Source of the DNA: Rhodospirillaceae bacterium
Lineage (GTDB): Bacteria; Pseudomonadota; Alphaproteobacteria; Rhodospirillales; JABHCV01
DNA length: 64,000 bases
Reading direction: 5' to 3'
Assembly (NCBI GenBank): GCA_018662005.1
Contig: JABJHA010000021.1
Coordinates: forward strand, 1 to 64,000
Position 1 is the first letter of the stretch; every line of letters begins with the position of its first letter. This document shows positions 51,518 through 63,516 of the stretch, in pieces. Made by a program: the position numbers and the translations under genes. The notes under the pieces were generated by a model. That model saw only the letters and a program-made list of their open reading frames with translations, ran no database searches and was not told where the DNA came from.

Positions 51518-51682
51518 TTGAATTTACCCTTAATTTAGGTTTTGAGTACACTTTCCCGTTGGTGAGTAGAATTTCACCTTTTTCGCCGCTTCAAAACAAG
51601 CTTTATTGTCGCCAATAACAAACAAGTGACCGGCTATCAAGACAGTCATGGACATTCTACTGGGCAGGAGTATTTTATAAGG

Positions 51683-52267
51683 ATGACTGAAATATCAACC
51701 CTTTGCGTTTTTTGCGGATCGCGGGCCGGTCTTGATCCGGCCCATGAAACCGCTGCCCGGCGCCTTGGTCACGCCATTGCCGATCGTGGCATTGGCCTGG
51801 TTTATGGCGGTGGCGATATCGGCCTGATGAGTATTGTCGCCCGCGCAACCCTGGAAAACGGCGGCCATGTCACCGGCATTATGCCGAAATTCATTCAGGA
51901 TTTTGAAGTCGGCAATCCGGGCCTTAGTGAACTGATCGTTGTTGAGAGTATGCACGAGCGAAAAGCCCTGATGTTTGAAAAGTCAGACGGCTTTGTTTCT
52001 CTTCCGGGTGGTCTGGGAACCCTTGACGAAACCATTGAGATGATTACATGGAAGCAGTTGCAACAACACAGGAAGCCGATTGTGCTGGTCGACATCAATC
52101 AATACTGGCGGACGCTTTTGGAACTCGTTCAGTCCGTTGTCGATAGTGGTTACGGCCATCACGGCATCGCCGACCTGTTTAGCGTCGTCGATGATGTGGA
52201 CAAGGTTTTCGACGCGCTTGCAGCGGCCCCCGAGCCGGATATCGAAGTCCTGACCAGTCACCTTTAG
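51683..52267 (+). CDS. LOG-family (TIGR00730) Rossmann-fold protein, cytokinin riboside 5'-monophosphate phosphoribohydrolase-like
   Basis: A 194-residue protein. Family marks are [77 protein letters not shown] with the PGGxGTxxE motif, and the active-site arginine at MHERK. LOG proteins release nucleobases from 5'-monophosphates. ATG 51683 is preferred over an upstream in-frame start because homologues begin at this point. icd follows after 23 bases. Confidence 0.92.
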   Translation: MTEISTLCVFCGSRAGLDPAHETAARRLGHAIADRGIGLVYGGGDIGLMSIVARATLENGGHVTGIMPKFIQDFEVGNPGLSELIVVESMHERKALMFEKSDGFVSLPGGLGTLDETIEMITWKQLQQHRKPIVLVDINQYWRTLLELVQSVVDSGYGHHGIADLFSVVDDVDKVFDALAAAPEPDIEVLTSHL

Positions 52268-52290
52268 ATTTATTGTTGGAGAAGGCCGTC

Positions 52291-53505
52291 ATGGCAAAAA
52301 TCAAGGTCGCGAACCCGCTCGTCGAACTTGACGGTGATGAAATGACCCGCATCATCTGGGCTTTCATCAAGGACAAGCTGATTTTGCCTTATCTTGATGT
52401 CGATCTTAAATATTACGACCTGTCGGTTGAAAAACGTGACGAAACCAACGACCAGATCACCATTGATGCCGCCAACGCCATCAAGCAATATGGCGTCGGT
52501 GTCAAATGCGCCACCATCACGCCTGATGAAGGACGCGTCGAAGAATTTGGTTTGAAGGAAATGTGGCGCTCGCCCAACGGCACCATCCGCAACATTCTCG
52601 GCGGAACGGTTTTTCGCCAGCCGATCCTCTGCGGCAATGTGCCCCGGCTGGTGCCGGGCTGGACCAAACCCATCGTCATTGGCCGTCATGCATTTGGTGA
52701 TCAGTACCGGGCCACCGATATGGTTGTCGACAGGCCCGGCGCCCTGACCATGACCTTTACCCCGGCCGATGGAAGTGAACCAACCGAACACACCGTTTTT
52801 GATTTCCCGGCAGGTGGGGTCGCCATGTCCATGTATAACCTGGATGAATCCATTCGCGGTTTCGCCCGCGCCTGCATGAACTACGGCCTAAATCTGGGCT
52901 GGCCGGTGTATCTGTCGACCAAGAACACGATCCTGAAAAAGTATGACGGGCGCTTCAAAGACCTGTTTCAGGAAATCTTCGATGCCGAATTCAAGGACAA
53001 GTTCGCAGCAGCCGGCATTATCTACGAGCACCGCCTGATCGACGACATGGTCGCCTCCGCCATGAAGTGGGAAGGCGGTTATGTATGGGCCTGCAAAAAC
53101 TACGATGGCGATGTGCAATCTGACACCGTCGCCCAAGGGTTCGGCTCGCTGGGGCTGATGACATCGGTTTTGATGACCCCCGATGGCGATTGTGTCGAGG
53201 CCGAAGCCGCCCACGGCACCGTCACCCGTCATTTTCGCCTGCACCAGCAGGGAAGGGAAACCTCGACCAACCCAATCGCCTCAATCTTTGCCTGGACCCG
53301 CGCCCTGCATTACCGCGGTGAATTCGACGGCACGCCTGATGTTACGGATTTTGCCGCAGCGCTTGAGAGAGTCTGCATTGAAACTGTCGAGGCCGGTTAC
53401 ATGACCAAAGACCTCGCCCTCCTGATCGGCCCCGAACAAGGCTGGATGACAACCCAGAACTTCCTCGCCAAACTGGACGAGAATTTACAAAAGGCGATGG
53501 GGTGA
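52291..53505 (+). CDS. icd: NADP-dependent isocitrate dehydrogenase, homodimeric eukaryote-like type
   Basis: A 404-residue TCA-cycle enzyme. [19 protein letters not shown] opens the protein, [19 protein letters not shown] is the substrate loop, and [15 protein letters not shown] and [14 protein letters not shown] mark the cofactor region. This belongs to the subfamily shared with eukaryotic NADP enzymes and most Alphaproteobacteria. ATG 52291 follows TTGGAGAAGG. The monomeric isozyme sits 364 bases downstream on the other strand. Confidence 0.97.
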   Translation: MAKIKVANPLVELDGDEMTRIIWAFIKDKLILPYLDVDLKYYDLSVEKRDETNDQITIDAANAIKQYGVGVKCATITPDEGRVEEFGLKEMWRSPNGTIRNILGGTVFRQPILCGNVPRLVPGWTKPIVIGRHAFGDQYRATDMVVDRPGALTMTFTPADGSEPTEHTVFDFPAGGVAMSMYNLDESIRGFARACMNYGLNLGWPVYLSTKNTILKKYDGRFKDLFQEIFDAEFKDKFAAAGIIYEHRLIDDMVASAMKWEGGYVWACKNYDGDVQSDTVAQGFGSLGLMTSVLMTPDGDCVEAEAAHGTVTRHFRLHQQGRETSTNPIASIFAWTRALHYRGEFDGTPDVTDFAAALERVCIETVEAGYMTKDLALLIGPEQGWMTTQNFLAKLDENLQKAMG

Positions 53506-53558
53506 GGCCTGACAGTCTTTTATTGAACATGAAATCCAATCATGGAGAGGGGTTCTAG

Positions 53559-53825
53559 GTGCACTGGGTAAACGTGGCCATTATTCTATGCATCGGGAAC
53601 TTCATTTCGTGGATGGTCGCCATGTACGTAAAGGACGCCGTTTCGGGCCTTATTGGCCACGTTATTTTCAGCACCCTTGGCGCTTTTATTGGCGGGTATT
53701 TGTCCCTGCTGATCTTTCCCCAATACGGAACCGCCGCCATGATCCCGGCAGCCTTCGTTGGCTCGGGCCTTCTGTTATATTTGGTGCGCTTCAGAAAATG
53801 GAAAACCCACGAAAATTCCCGGTAA
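53559..53825 (+). CDS. Small membrane protein, GlsB/YeaQ/YmgE-like
   Basis: An 88-residue protein with three hydrophobic segments (WVNVAIILCIGNFISWMVAMYV, LIGHVIFSTLGAFIGGYLSLLIF, MIPAAFVGSGLLLYLV). The glycine-rich pattern is like transglycosylase-associated small membrane proteins. The start is GTG 53559 with GGAGAGGGG upstream. Its TAA forms the first bases of a perfect palindrome that separates it from the convergent isocitrate dehydrogenase gene. Confidence 0.7.
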   Translation: MHWVNVAIILCIGNFISWMVAMYVKDAVSGLIGHVIFSTLGAFIGGYLSLLIFPQYGTAAMIPAAFVGSGLLLYLVRFRKWKTHENSR

Positions 53826-53861
53826 ACCGTCACCCCGGATCAAGTCCGGGGTGACGGTTTA
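53823..53861. repeat. Perfect 39-base palindrome, copy 2 of the dispersed element, probable two-way terminator
   Basis: Arms of 17 bases, beginning TAAACCGTCACCCCGGA, flank the loop TCAAG with no mismatch. The inner 35 bases are the same as in the copy at 24158-24204, while the outermost arm bases differ but stay paired. It lies between two convergent genes and is followed by T-richness on neither strand, so it may stop transcription through stem stability alone or be a REP-like site. Confidence 0.92.
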
Positions 53862-53868
53862 TATCGGG

Positions 53869-56250
<2,382 letters not shown>

Positions 56251-56277
56251 TTAATATTTGAATTTAGGATCGATCCG

Positions 56278-56571
56278 ATGGCAAGACGCTGTGATTTAAC
56301 GGGCAAAGGCGTTCAGGCTGGCAACAATGTCAGTCACGCTCACAACAAAACACGCCGGCGCTTCCTGCCAAACCTGCAGGACGTTTCGATCTTGAGCGAC
56401 GTTCTTGGCAAACAGGTGCGTATGCGCCTGGCAGCCAAGACCCTCCGTACAATCGAACACAATGGTGGTCTGGACAAGTTTTTGCTTGGAACCTCCAACA
56501 CAAAATTGACGGCGGAAGCTGTCGTTCTTAAGCGCCAGGTTAAAAAGGCGATGGAAAAGGCTGCGGCATAA
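56278..56571 (+). CDS. rpmB: 50S ribosomal protein L28
   Basis: A 97-residue basic ribosomal protein. [35 protein letters not shown] is the invariant L28 opening, and [15 protein letters not shown] is typical of the alphaproteobacterial form. It stands alone between a predicted promoter and a strong terminator, as usual for rpmB in this class. Confidence 0.98.
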   Translation: MARRCDLTGKGVQAGNNVSHAHNKTRRRFLPNLQDVSILSDVLGKQVRMRLAAKTLRTIEHNGGLDKFLLGTSNTKLTAEAVVLKRQVKKAMEKAAA

Positions 56572-56600
56572 ATTAACGACCGCCCCAAGTTTCCCAGATA

Positions 56601-56639
56601 AAAAACAAGGCCTGCCAATTGGTGGGCCTTGTTTTTTTT
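56601..56639 (+). terminator. Rho-independent terminator after rpmB
   Basis: The stem ACAAGGCC/GGCCTTGT, extended by A-T pairs, encloses an inner CCAATTGG, and is followed by a run of eight T residues. It lies 30 bases downstream of the L28 stop codon. Confidence 0.95.
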
Positions 56640-56665
56640 AGGCCACAGAACAGGTATGGTGCTCT

Positions 56666-56833
56666 ATGTCCCGAACTATCAAACGAATATGGATTGTCTA
56701 CGCCGTTCTCAGCGTTCTCTTTGGCCTGTATGCGATAAGCGAAGACGGTGATGTTTTCGCCTGGTTTTTACGGCTGTTGTTACCGCACCTTGGTTTTATT
56801 ATGTGGTACGCCTTTAATGCCGATAAAGATTAG
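56666..56833 (+). CDS. Small membrane protein of 55 residues
   Basis: An ATG at 56666 opens a 55-codon frame after the rpmB terminator. It has a basic start (MSRTIKR), one hydrophobic segment (IWIVYAVLSVLFGLYAI), a charged SEDGD linker, and a second segment (FAWFLRLLLPHLGFIMWYAF). This hairpin membrane topology and the codon pattern look real. The TAG overlaps the stop of the convergent gene by four bases. No ribosome-binding site is strong. Function unknown. Confidence 0.6.
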   Translation: MSRTIKRIWIVYAVLSVLFGLYAISEDGDVFAWFLRLLLPHLGFIMWYAFNADKD

Positions 56834-57483
56834 GGCAGAAAACCTTTAAGATAATCAGGGAAAGCAATGCCCTGCCTTAGTTTTGGATCATCTTCGGGGG
56901 CGGCAAACTTACTGACAATTGGCAAGACGCCAGCCCAGCAATCAACTTCATCGTAATCTTCCTCATCATCAACCGGTGGTTCGTTACGAATTTTCGAGGC
57001 GGCTTCCTCGATTTCCATGACGATCACCGTGGTCGCTTTCAATTCTTTTTCGGTATTGCCGCGAACGTCTTCCCAGCGACCGGGGAACAGGTGTTCAAAC
57101 ATGTCGAACAGGGCCTGTTCCTTTTCATCGCGTCCTTCAATTGCATGACAAGTGCCAAAGGCCATGGCGCTGCGGTAATTGACGCTGTGATGAAATGGCG
57201 AGCGGGCCATGACGAAACCGTCAAACTGGCTGACCGTAACACAGGCGGGCGCACCGTCTTTCAGGGATTTAATCATCCGACTGGCGCTTGAGCCGTGCCA
57301 GTACAGGTGGTTGCCCTTGCGCCATTGAATGGTCGGCGTCACATAAGGCTGGCCGTCGATGACGAAACCCACGTGACACATGGGCATGGAGTCAAAGGCG
57401 GCATGGACGGTTTCAAAATCATATGCGGCACGTTGATGGGCCCGTTTAAGCTTCGAGCGCGTTCCCGGTTGATAACTGGTCAT
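56830..57483 (-). CDS. Pyridoxamine 5'-phosphate oxidase-family flavin-binding protein
   Basis: A 217-residue split-barrel protein of the family known from pyridoxamine-phosphate-oxidase-like and NimA-like proteins. KLKRAHQRAAYDFETVHAAFDSMPMCHVGFVIDGQPYVTPTIQWRKGNHLYWHGSSASRM is the characteristic N-terminal half, with the flavin-contacting HVGFV and HGSSASR. ATG 57483 is preferred over an upstream in-frame TTG-type start. It is probably FMN- or heme-binding; no substrate can be named. Confidence 0.9.
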   Translation of the reverse strand: MTSYQPGTRSKLKRAHQRAAYDFETVHAAFDSMPMCHVGFVIDGQPYVTPTIQWRKGNHLYWHGSSASRMIKSLKDGAPACVTVSQFDGFVMARSPFHHSVNYRSAMAFGTCHAIEGRDEKEQALFDMFEHLFPGRWEDVRGNTEKELKATTVIVMEIEEAASKIRNEPPVDDEEDYDEVDCWAGVLPIVSKFAAPEDDPKLRQGIAFPDYLKGFLP

Positions 57484-57581
57484 GACTGTTTGTCCCCTTC
57501 CCAAGGTTGTTTATAAAAAAATGCTTGAAAAGCAGACCGGTTGAAAGGTCCATTTTTGATGATTTTATGGGGCCAGTGCTC

Positions 57582-58391
57582 TTAAGCAGGCGAATAGACG
57601 CCGCGCAGGTTTGGAACTTGCTTGAATTTATCGGTGACACCGATAACCGTTTCCGCCCCGCCCAGAAACAGGCTGCCATCGGCAGGCATTTGCTTGCAAA
57701 TTCTGTCGAGTATTTGGGCCTTGTCGGACTGCTCGAAATAAATCAGCACGTTGCGACAAAAAACCACATCGAAGTGGCCAAGACCGGCGAAACCATCAAG
57801 CAGGTTAAAGTGTTTGTAGGTGACCATTTTACGAATGTTTTCGCTGATCTTCCAGTTGGCGTCTTCTTGAGTGAAGTATTTCAAAAGCGTCTGGATTGGC
57901 AAACCACGCTGAACTTCAAACTGGCTATAAAGTCCCGCTTTGGCTTTGTTCAGGGCCTCGTTGGAGATATCGGTGCCGATGATTTCAACTTTCCAACCGG
58001 CTAGTTGGCTGGCCATTTCCATAAGGATGATGGACAGTGAATAGGGTTCCTGGCCTGTAGAGGCGGCGGCGCACCAGATGCGCAACGATTTGCTGGCGGC
58101 GCGATTTTCAAGAAGCGGCGGCAGGATGTTCTCGCGAAAGCGGTCAAAAGGCCCGATGTCCCGGAAGAAAAAAGTCTCGTTGGTTGTCATTGCCTCGGTG
58201 ATGTCTTCGAGGATAGCTTCCGGAGAGCTAGAACGAACGGCGGCAGCCAGCGCTTCAAGGTCACCCAACTCGTGCCTGCGGGCCACCGGTAACAACCGGC
58301 TCTCCAGCAGATAAGCCTTGTTGGGACTAACAACCAGCCCGGATCGTTCCTTAACGATTTTGCTAAACAGGTCGACATCTTCGGGTGTCAT
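57582..58391 (-). CDS. cheR: Chemotaxis protein methyltransferase CheR
   Basis: A 269-residue SAM-dependent methyltransferase that methylates glutamates of chemoreceptors. The N-terminal helical domain is followed by TTNETFFFRD, the SAM motif LRIWCAAASTGQEPYSLSIILME, IIGTDISNEALNKAKAGLYSQFEVQRGLP, FDVVFCRNVLIYF and GSLFLGGAETVIG. All are family signatures. A CheY-like gene lies 22 bases upstream on the same strand. No receptor or CheA gene is in the window, so this is a detached part of a chemotaxis system. Confidence 0.95.
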   Translation of the reverse strand: MTPEDVDLFSKIVKERSGLVVSPNKAYLLESRLLPVARRHELGDLEALAAAVRSSSPEAILEDITEAMTTNETFFFRDIGPFDRFRENILPPLLENRAASKSLRIWCAAASTGQEPYSLSIILMEMASQLAGWKVEIIGTDISNEALNKAKAGLYSQFEVQRGLPIQTLLKYFTQEDANWKISENIRKMVTYKHFNLLDGFAGLGHFDVVFCRNVLIYFEQSDKAQILDRICKQMPADGSLFLGGAETVIGVTDKFKQVPNLRGVYSPA

Positions 58392-58413
58392 TATCTATTT
58401 CCGATCATAGCAC

Positions 58414-58779
58414 TTAAAGGAGGCCGACCTGATCAAATTTCGCCTGAATGATTTCGCTGTCAAACGGCTTCATGATGTATTCATTGGCACCCGAGGAAAT
58501 GGCTTCCTGAATATGGCTGATATCATTTTCAGTGGTGCAAAAGATAACGATGGGTGCGTCACCGCCGGGGAGAGCACGCAGTGCTTTTAGATATTCCAGG
58601 CCATCCATAACCGGCATATTCCAGTCGAGCAGAACACCATCAGGCATCGCGGTCTTACAGATTGTCAGGGCTTCCTGGCCATCGGCAGCTTCTTCCGTTT
58701 CAAACTCCAGTTCCTGCAAGATTTTTTTAGCGACCATGCGGATAACCTTTGAGTCATCTACGATCAGTATTTTTTTCAT
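58414..58779 (-). CDS. Single-domain response regulator, CheY-like
   Basis: A 121-residue receiver domain. The acidic pair is in LIVDDSKVIRMV, the phospho-acceptor aspartate in GVLLDWNMPVMDG (about residue 52), the switch threonine in IFCTTEND and the lysine in IMKPFD. Pairing with cheR suggests a chemotaxis adaptor or motor regulator, but no kinase is adjacent. Confidence 0.93.
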   Translation of the reverse strand: MKKILIVDDSKVIRMVAKKILQELEFETEEAADGQEALTICKTAMPDGVLLDWNMPVMDGLEYLKALRALPGGDAPIVIFCTTENDISHIQEAISSGANEYIMKPFDSEIIQAKFDQVGLL

Positions 58780-58864
58780 GGTTGTTCCTTTTCAGGCGGT
58801 AATATTGAAAGATCGTTCTGAAGGGTGCCTGACAGAATTGAAATGAGTTGGAAAATTAAAAGAA

Positions 58865-59797
58865 CTAGCCGTCGGCTTTGATGCGTTCGACCAGTTCTCC
58901 CAGAACTCGCTCTACATCTTCGTTTGGCACCCGGCAGGTGCCTGCCGCATTGTGGCCACCACCCCCGTATTCAAGCATCAACGCCCCGACATTGGTCTTC
59001 GATGAGCGGTTGAGGATCGATTTGCCGGTAGCAAGAACGGTTAGTGATTGATCATCAGCGTGGGGTAAGACCTGAATAGAAATATTGCAGGCCGGAAATG
59101 CCGCGTAGACTGTGAACCGGTTGCCGGGAAAAAGGATTTCCTCTTTGCGAAGATCGACCACTACCAGTTTGGAATAAACCGATGCACACCGCCTGATTTG
59201 CAGTTCGGCAAATTCCTCGTTGTATTCGTATATGTGCAATCGTTCTTCAACATCGGGAATTTTCAGGATTTCTTCGATTGGATGATGGCGACAGTATTGC
59301 ATCATGTCTTTCATCAGCTGTTCGTTGGAAATGCTGAATTCGGCAAACTTTGAAAGCCCTGTACGGGGGTCAAGCATGAAGTTAAGCAATGTCCAGGGGC
59401 CAGGGGCGAGGATGTCCTCTTCGGTGTAATCAGCCGAGTCCGCCTTATCGACAGCGTCCATCAGTTCGGTTGAAATGCCGGGAAATTTTTCCTGACCACC
59501 AAAATGCTCGTAGACAACCCGCGCCGCAGAAGGTTTGTCAGGGTCGATAATCAGGTTCTCTTTTTCACCAACCCGGATGGTTTCGCTAAGATGATGATCG
59601 AAGCACAGGTAAACCCCCTCGACGTAAGGCAGGTTGGTGGTGATGTCATTTTCGGTAACGGCGATTTTGCCGTCTTGCATGTCTTTGGGTTCGACAAACA
59701 GGATGTCATCGATCATTTCAAGCTCGATTAACAACCCTCCCGAAACGACACCGTCGAAATCAGCCCGGGTGATCAGGCGATATTTTTTATCAGACAT
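58865..59797 (-). CDS. DHH-family phosphoesterase
   Basis: A 310-residue protein. RADFDGVVSGGLLIELEM at the N-terminus replaces the classic first D-x-D motif, and the DHH signature CFDHHLSE is near residue 68, with DAVDKADSADY further on. A DHHA1-type C-terminus has GALMLEYGGGGHNAAGTCRV. These enzymes cleave phosphodiesters in nucleotides or polyphosphate using Mn2+. Which substrate applies here is unknown. It stands alone on the minus strand. Confidence 0.88.
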   Translation of the reverse strand: MSDKKYRLITRADFDGVVSGGLLIELEMIDDILFVEPKDMQDGKIAVTENDITTNLPYVEGVYLCFDHHLSETIRVGEKENLIIDPDKPSAARVVYEHFGGQEKFPGISTELMDAVDKADSADYTEEDILAPGPWTLLNFMLDPRTGLSKFAEFSISNEQLMKDMMQYCRHHPIEEILKIPDVEERLHIYEYNEEFAELQIRRCASVYSKLVVVDLRKEEILFPGNRFTVYAAFPACNISIQVLPHADDQSLTVLATGKSILNRSSKTNVGALMLEYGGGGHNAAGTCRVPNEDVERVLGELVERIKADG

Positions 59798-59884
59798 CGA
59801 AGTCCCTATTCCTCAAACAATAAACGCGTAAAACATAGCCTTACAAACGCAACCTGACAACGCTCCATTGACATCTTTATTCAA

Positions 59885-61762
59885 TTACCAATGGCTGCTT
59901 CTATGTCCGCCATTTCGGGACTGAGCGGTAAAAGAACCTTTATGATCTTCGTCGAACAAATCGGTCAGGTTTTGCATCATTGTGCCACCCAGTTCCTCGG
60001 CGTCGGAAATTGTCACGGCGTGTTTGTAATAACGGGTGACGTCATGACCAATGCCAATTGCCGTCAGTTCGACGTTGGAGCGGCTTTCAATCCAGCCGAT
60101 GACGTCGCGCAGGTGTTTTTCCAGGTAATTTCCGGCATTGGCCGACAAAGTGGCATCATCGACGGGGGCACCGTCGGAAATAACCATCAGGATGCGGCGC
60201 TGTTCGCTGCGGCCAAGCAGGCGGTTGTGGGCCCACATCAGGGCCTCGCCGTCGATGTTTTCCTTGAGCAGCCCTTCACGCAACATCAGGCCCAGGTTTC
60301 GCCGCGCCCGCCGCCAGGGTATATCGGCGGCTTTGTAGATAATGTGACGTAAATCATTGAGGCGACCGGGGTTTGGGGGCTTGCCGTCTTCGGCCCATTT
60401 TTCCCTGGTTTGTCCACCCTTCCACGCGCGGGTGGTGAAGCCAAGAATTTCGACCTTGACGCCGCAGCGCTCAAGGGTTCGGGCCAAAATGTCAGCACTC
60501 ATTGCTGCAACTGTGATCGGGCGACCGCGCATGGAGCCCGAATTATCAATCAGCAGGGTGACGATGGTATCGCGAAACTGGATATCGCTTTCCTGTTTGA
60601 AACTTAACGGATGGACAGGATCAGTGACGACCCTGGACAGACGCCCGGCGTCGAGGATGCCTTCTTCCATATCAAATTCCCAGGATCTGGTTTGTTTGGC
60701 CATCAAGCGACGCTGCAAACGGTTGGCGAGGCGCGAGACAACACCCTGCAAGCGCGAGAGTTGCTGGTCGAGTTGGGCGCGAAGACGGTTTAATTCTTCG
60801 GGTTCACACAGGTCTTCGGCAACGACAACCTCATCGGCGGCGGTGAAATAGGCATGATAGGGGGATCCGCCTGCTTCATTACTTGGCCACTGGTCGCTTT
60901 GATCGCTGGGGCCAGCGGGTTCTTCTCCACCTTCTTCCTCACCTTCCTCGCCATCGCTGCCTGCATCGGCGGCACCTTCTTCGACCTCGCCCATGCCGTC
61001 TTCCATTTCGGCTTCCCTGCGGCTGTCCCGGTCCTGATCCTGGGGCAATTCTTCGGGCAGGGATTCGTTGGGATCGCTACCATCTTCGGGTTGTTCTTCG
61101 GGCTCTGTATCATCCTCGTCAAACAGTTCCAGATCGCGGATCATTTTACTCAAGGCGCTGGCAAAGGCTTCCTGGTTTTCAATGGCATCGCCAAGGCTTT
61201 CAATTTGAGGACCGATATGATCGTCGATATATTGCTGCCACGGTTTAAGAATGGGGGCGGCCGAAGGGGGCAAATCGGCACCGGTCAATTTCTGATGAAC
61301 CAGCAGACCAATGGCTTCCGCCAGCAGGGCGTCGGGTTGACCTTCATCGGTGCCCGGTTCGGGGGCATGAGCCTGGCATCTGGTGTCCAGCATCGCCTTC
61401 AGGTTTTTTGCAACACCGTGCATACGCCTAAAGCCTAAGGATTCAACGCGAACCTGTTCAGCCCGCTCGAAAACCTTGGCTGCGTCGCTTCCCTGCGGAC
61501 GGCAGCGCTGGTGGAGGCCGCTGTCATGGTAGCGAAGCCTGAGGGCGACGGCGTCAGCCGCCCCGCGCAGGCGGGTAATGTCGCTTTCGGAAACAGCGCT
61601 TTCAGGAGGGGTGGGCAGGCGCACGGTGGCACCACTGGTGGCAACCTTTGCTTCGTTCCCTGCTGAATAGGCGACCTCGACCTCGGCCGTTCCGGCAATG
61701 GCCTTTAGTGTCGCCGCAGTGACCCGCTTGACCTGTTCAGATGGAGTCTCGCTCCAATTCAT
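59885..61762 (-). CDS. cobT: Aerobic cobaltochelatase, CobT subunit
   Basis: A 625-residue subunit of the ATP-dependent CobNST cobaltochelatase that inserts cobalt into hydrogenobyrinic acid a,c-diamide. After the CobT N-terminal domain ([27 protein letters not shown]) comes a very acidic linker (about residues 240-310, rich in E/D), and a C-terminal von Willebrand A domain with the MIDAS motif [17 protein letters not shown] 61762 lies four bases after the cobS stop. No cobN is seen here. The enzyme supports aerobic B12 synthesis, which the corrinoid island requires. Confidence 0.96.
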   Translation of the reverse strand: MNWSETPSEQVKRVTAATLKAIAGTAEVEVAYSAGNEAKVATSGATVRLPTPPESAVSESDITRLRGAADAVALRLRYHDSGLHQRCRPQGSDAAKVFERAEQVRVESLGFRRMHGVAKNLKAMLDTRCQAHAPEPGTDEGQPDALLAEAIGLLVHQKLTGADLPPSAAPILKPWQQYIDDHIGPQIESLGDAIENQEAFASALSKMIRDLELFDEDDTEPEEQPEDGSDPNESLPEELPQDQDRDSRREAEMEDGMGEVEEGAADAGSDGEEGEEEGGEEPAGPSDQSDQWPSNEAGGSPYHAYFTAADEVVVAEDLCEPEELNRLRAQLDQQLSRLQGVVSRLANRLQRRLMAKQTRSWEFDMEEGILDAGRLSRVVTDPVHPLSFKQESDIQFRDTIVTLLIDNSGSMRGRPITVAAMSADILARTLERCGVKVEILGFTTRAWKGGQTREKWAEDGKPPNPGRLNDLRHIIYKAADIPWRRARRNLGLMLREGLLKENIDGEALMWAHNRLLGRSEQRRILMVISDGAPVDDATLSANAGNYLEKHLRDVIGWIESRSNVELTAIGIGHDVTRYYKHAVTISDAEELGGTMMQNLTDLFDEDHKGSFTAQSRNGGHRSSHW

Positions 61763-61766
61763 AACC

Positions 61767-62774
61767 TTAAAGAACCGTCGCCTGTAAGGCGGATTCCGGT
61801 AATTCCTCGCCGAAGCAGCGTTGATAGTATTCGGCAACGACGGGACGTTCCATCTCGTCACATTTGTTTAGGAAAGTCAGGCGGAAGGCGACTTTCAGGT
61901 CACCAAAAATATCGGCATTTTCAGCCCACGTCAGAACCGTCCGTGGCGACATGACCGTCGAAATATCACCATTGATGAACCCTTGCCGGGTCAGGTCCGC
62001 CAGTTCGACCATGGCGCTCATTTTCTCTCGGCCTTCGGGCGAGTTGTAGGTCGCAACTTTGGCGATGACGATATCAACTTCGTCATCATGAGGCAGGTAG
62101 TTGAGGGTCGCGACAATGTTCCAACGGTCCATTTGCCCCTGGTTGATTTGCTGGGTGCCGTGATAAAGCCCGGTGGTGTCACCAAGGCCGATGGTGTTGG
62201 TGGTCGAAAACAGCCGGAAATACGGGTTTGGCCGAATAATCCGGTTTTGGTCAAGCAAGGTCAGTTTACCTTCGACTTCGAGCACCCGCTGTATAACAAA
62301 CATCACGTCGGGGCGACCGGCGTCGTATTCGTCGAAAACCAGCGCCGTCGGGTGTTGCAATGCCCAGGGCAGAATGCCTTCACGGAATTCGGTGATTTGC
62401 TTTCCGTCCTTCAAAACAATCGCGTCCTTACCGACCAGGTCGATACGGCTGATGTGACTGTCCAGGTTAATGCGGATGCATGGCCAGTTCAGTCTTGCCG
62501 CCACCTGTTCGATATGGGTCGATTTGCCGGTCCCGTGATAACCCTGAATCATGACCCGCCGGTTATGGGCGAAACCTGCCAGAATGGCGAGCGTGGTGTC
62601 ATGGTCGAACTGGTAGGTGGGATCGACGTCGGGGACGTGTTCTTCGCCTTCACTAAAGGCGGGGACCTCAATGTCACTATCGATACCGAAAACCTGACGC
62701 ACGGAAATGGAAATATCCGGTTCACTCAGTGGGAAGCTGGTTTCACCCGTAGGCGTTGTTGGGGCGGTGCTCAT
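61767..62774 (-). CDS. cobS: Aerobic cobaltochelatase, CobS subunit
   Basis: A 335-residue AAA+ ATPase subunit. Walker A is [10 protein letters not shown] at about residue 79, Walker [17 protein letters not shown], sensor residues [18 protein letters not shown]. The N-terminal [18 protein letters not shown] is the CobS-specific start. It forms the chelatase motor together with CobT (four-base gap). The J-domain protein gene lies 90 bases upstream on the same strand, a common arrangement in Alphaproteobacteria. Confidence 0.97.
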   Translation of the reverse strand: MSTAPTTPTGETSFPLSEPDISISVRQVFGIDSDIEVPAFSEGEEHVPDVDPTYQFDHDTTLAILAGFAHNRRVMIQGYHGTGKSTHIEQVAARLNWPCIRINLDSHISRIDLVGKDAIVLKDGKQITEFREGILPWALQHPTALVFDEYDAGRPDVMFVIQRVLEVEGKLTLLDQNRIIRPNPYFRLFSTTNTIGLGDTTGLYHGTQQINQGQMDRWNIVATLNYLPHDDEVDIVIAKVATYNSPEGREKMSAMVELADLTRQGFINGDISTVMSPRTVLTWAENADIFGDLKVAFRLTFLNKCDEMERPVVAEYYQRCFGEELPESALQATVL

Positions 62775-62864
62775 ATCTAAAATTCCAATGATTTATGTCG
62801 TCTTGTAGTGATTGGTAAAGGCCGAAAGGGCACTGCGTCAACGGATTTTGTTGTTCAGGGGTAC

Positions 62865-63485
62865 TCAGCTTGCCGTATCGGCGCTCAAGGTAGCGTAGGC
62901 TTGGGAAATTTGCTTGAATTTCTCCTCGGCCGCCTTGTCCCCGCCGTTGGCATCGGGGTGATAGCGTTTGACCAATTCCTTATAGCGCCGCTTGATAATT
63001 TCAAGGGTTACCGGTGGTGTCAGGTCGAGGACCGCCATCGCTTCAGCTTCCGGTGTATCGGGTTGGTGACGCTGGGAAGCGCCAGCCTCTGTTTCGCTTT
63101 CCCCAGATTGGCTGAAGGCGCCACCGAAATCATCTATATCCGGGGTTGGCCCCTTGAAATTTAGGTCTTTCTCAACCCCGGCAAAAGGCCAGGAAGGTCG
63201 GTTCCACGTTGTATCGTAGCGGAGGTCTTCTTCAACCTGTCGGTCACTCATGCCATCGTAATAATTCCAGGCTTTGTTGTAGCGGCGAATGTGCTCCATG
63301 CAAAACCAGTGAAAACTCTTCATGTCCTGACGCGACCGGGGCGCCCGGTGTTCACCGACCCCATCGCAATCAGGCCAGTCGCAGGCACGCGCATCAGGCT
63401 GCACTTCGGGGACTTCTCCGAACATGCTCGATGAGTGTACTGACCGGCGTTTCTGCATTCTTCTGTACATCAGTGATTGTTGCAA
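62865..63485 (-). CDS. J-domain (DnaJ-like) protein next to cobST
   Basis: A 206-residue protein. A cysteine/histidine-containing N-terminal part (CDWPDCDGVGEHRAPRSRQDM and WFCMEHIRRYNKAWNYYDG) resembles the alphaproteobacterial DnaJ-like family, and the J domain is at the C-terminus (TPPVTLEIIKRRYKELVKRYHPDANGGDKAAEEKF) with an intact HPD motif that would stimulate DnaK. The start at 63485 could be a few codons shorter (MYRRMQKRR). Role with cobaltochelatase is unproved, but the gene order is conserved in the class as far as I know. Confidence 0.88.
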   Translation of the reverse strand: MQQSLMYRRMQKRRSVHSSSMFGEVPEVQPDARACDWPDCDGVGEHRAPRSRQDMKSFHWFCMEHIRRYNKAWNYYDGMSDRQVEEDLRYDTTWNRPSWPFAGVEKDLNFKGPTPDIDDFGGAFSQSGESETEAGASQRHQPDTPEAEAMAVLDLTPPVTLEIIKRRYKELVKRYHPDANGGDKAAEEKFKQISQAYATLSADTAS

Positions 63486-63516
63486 ATCATGACTAAACTA
63501 TGGTGTCTGGGGTTGC

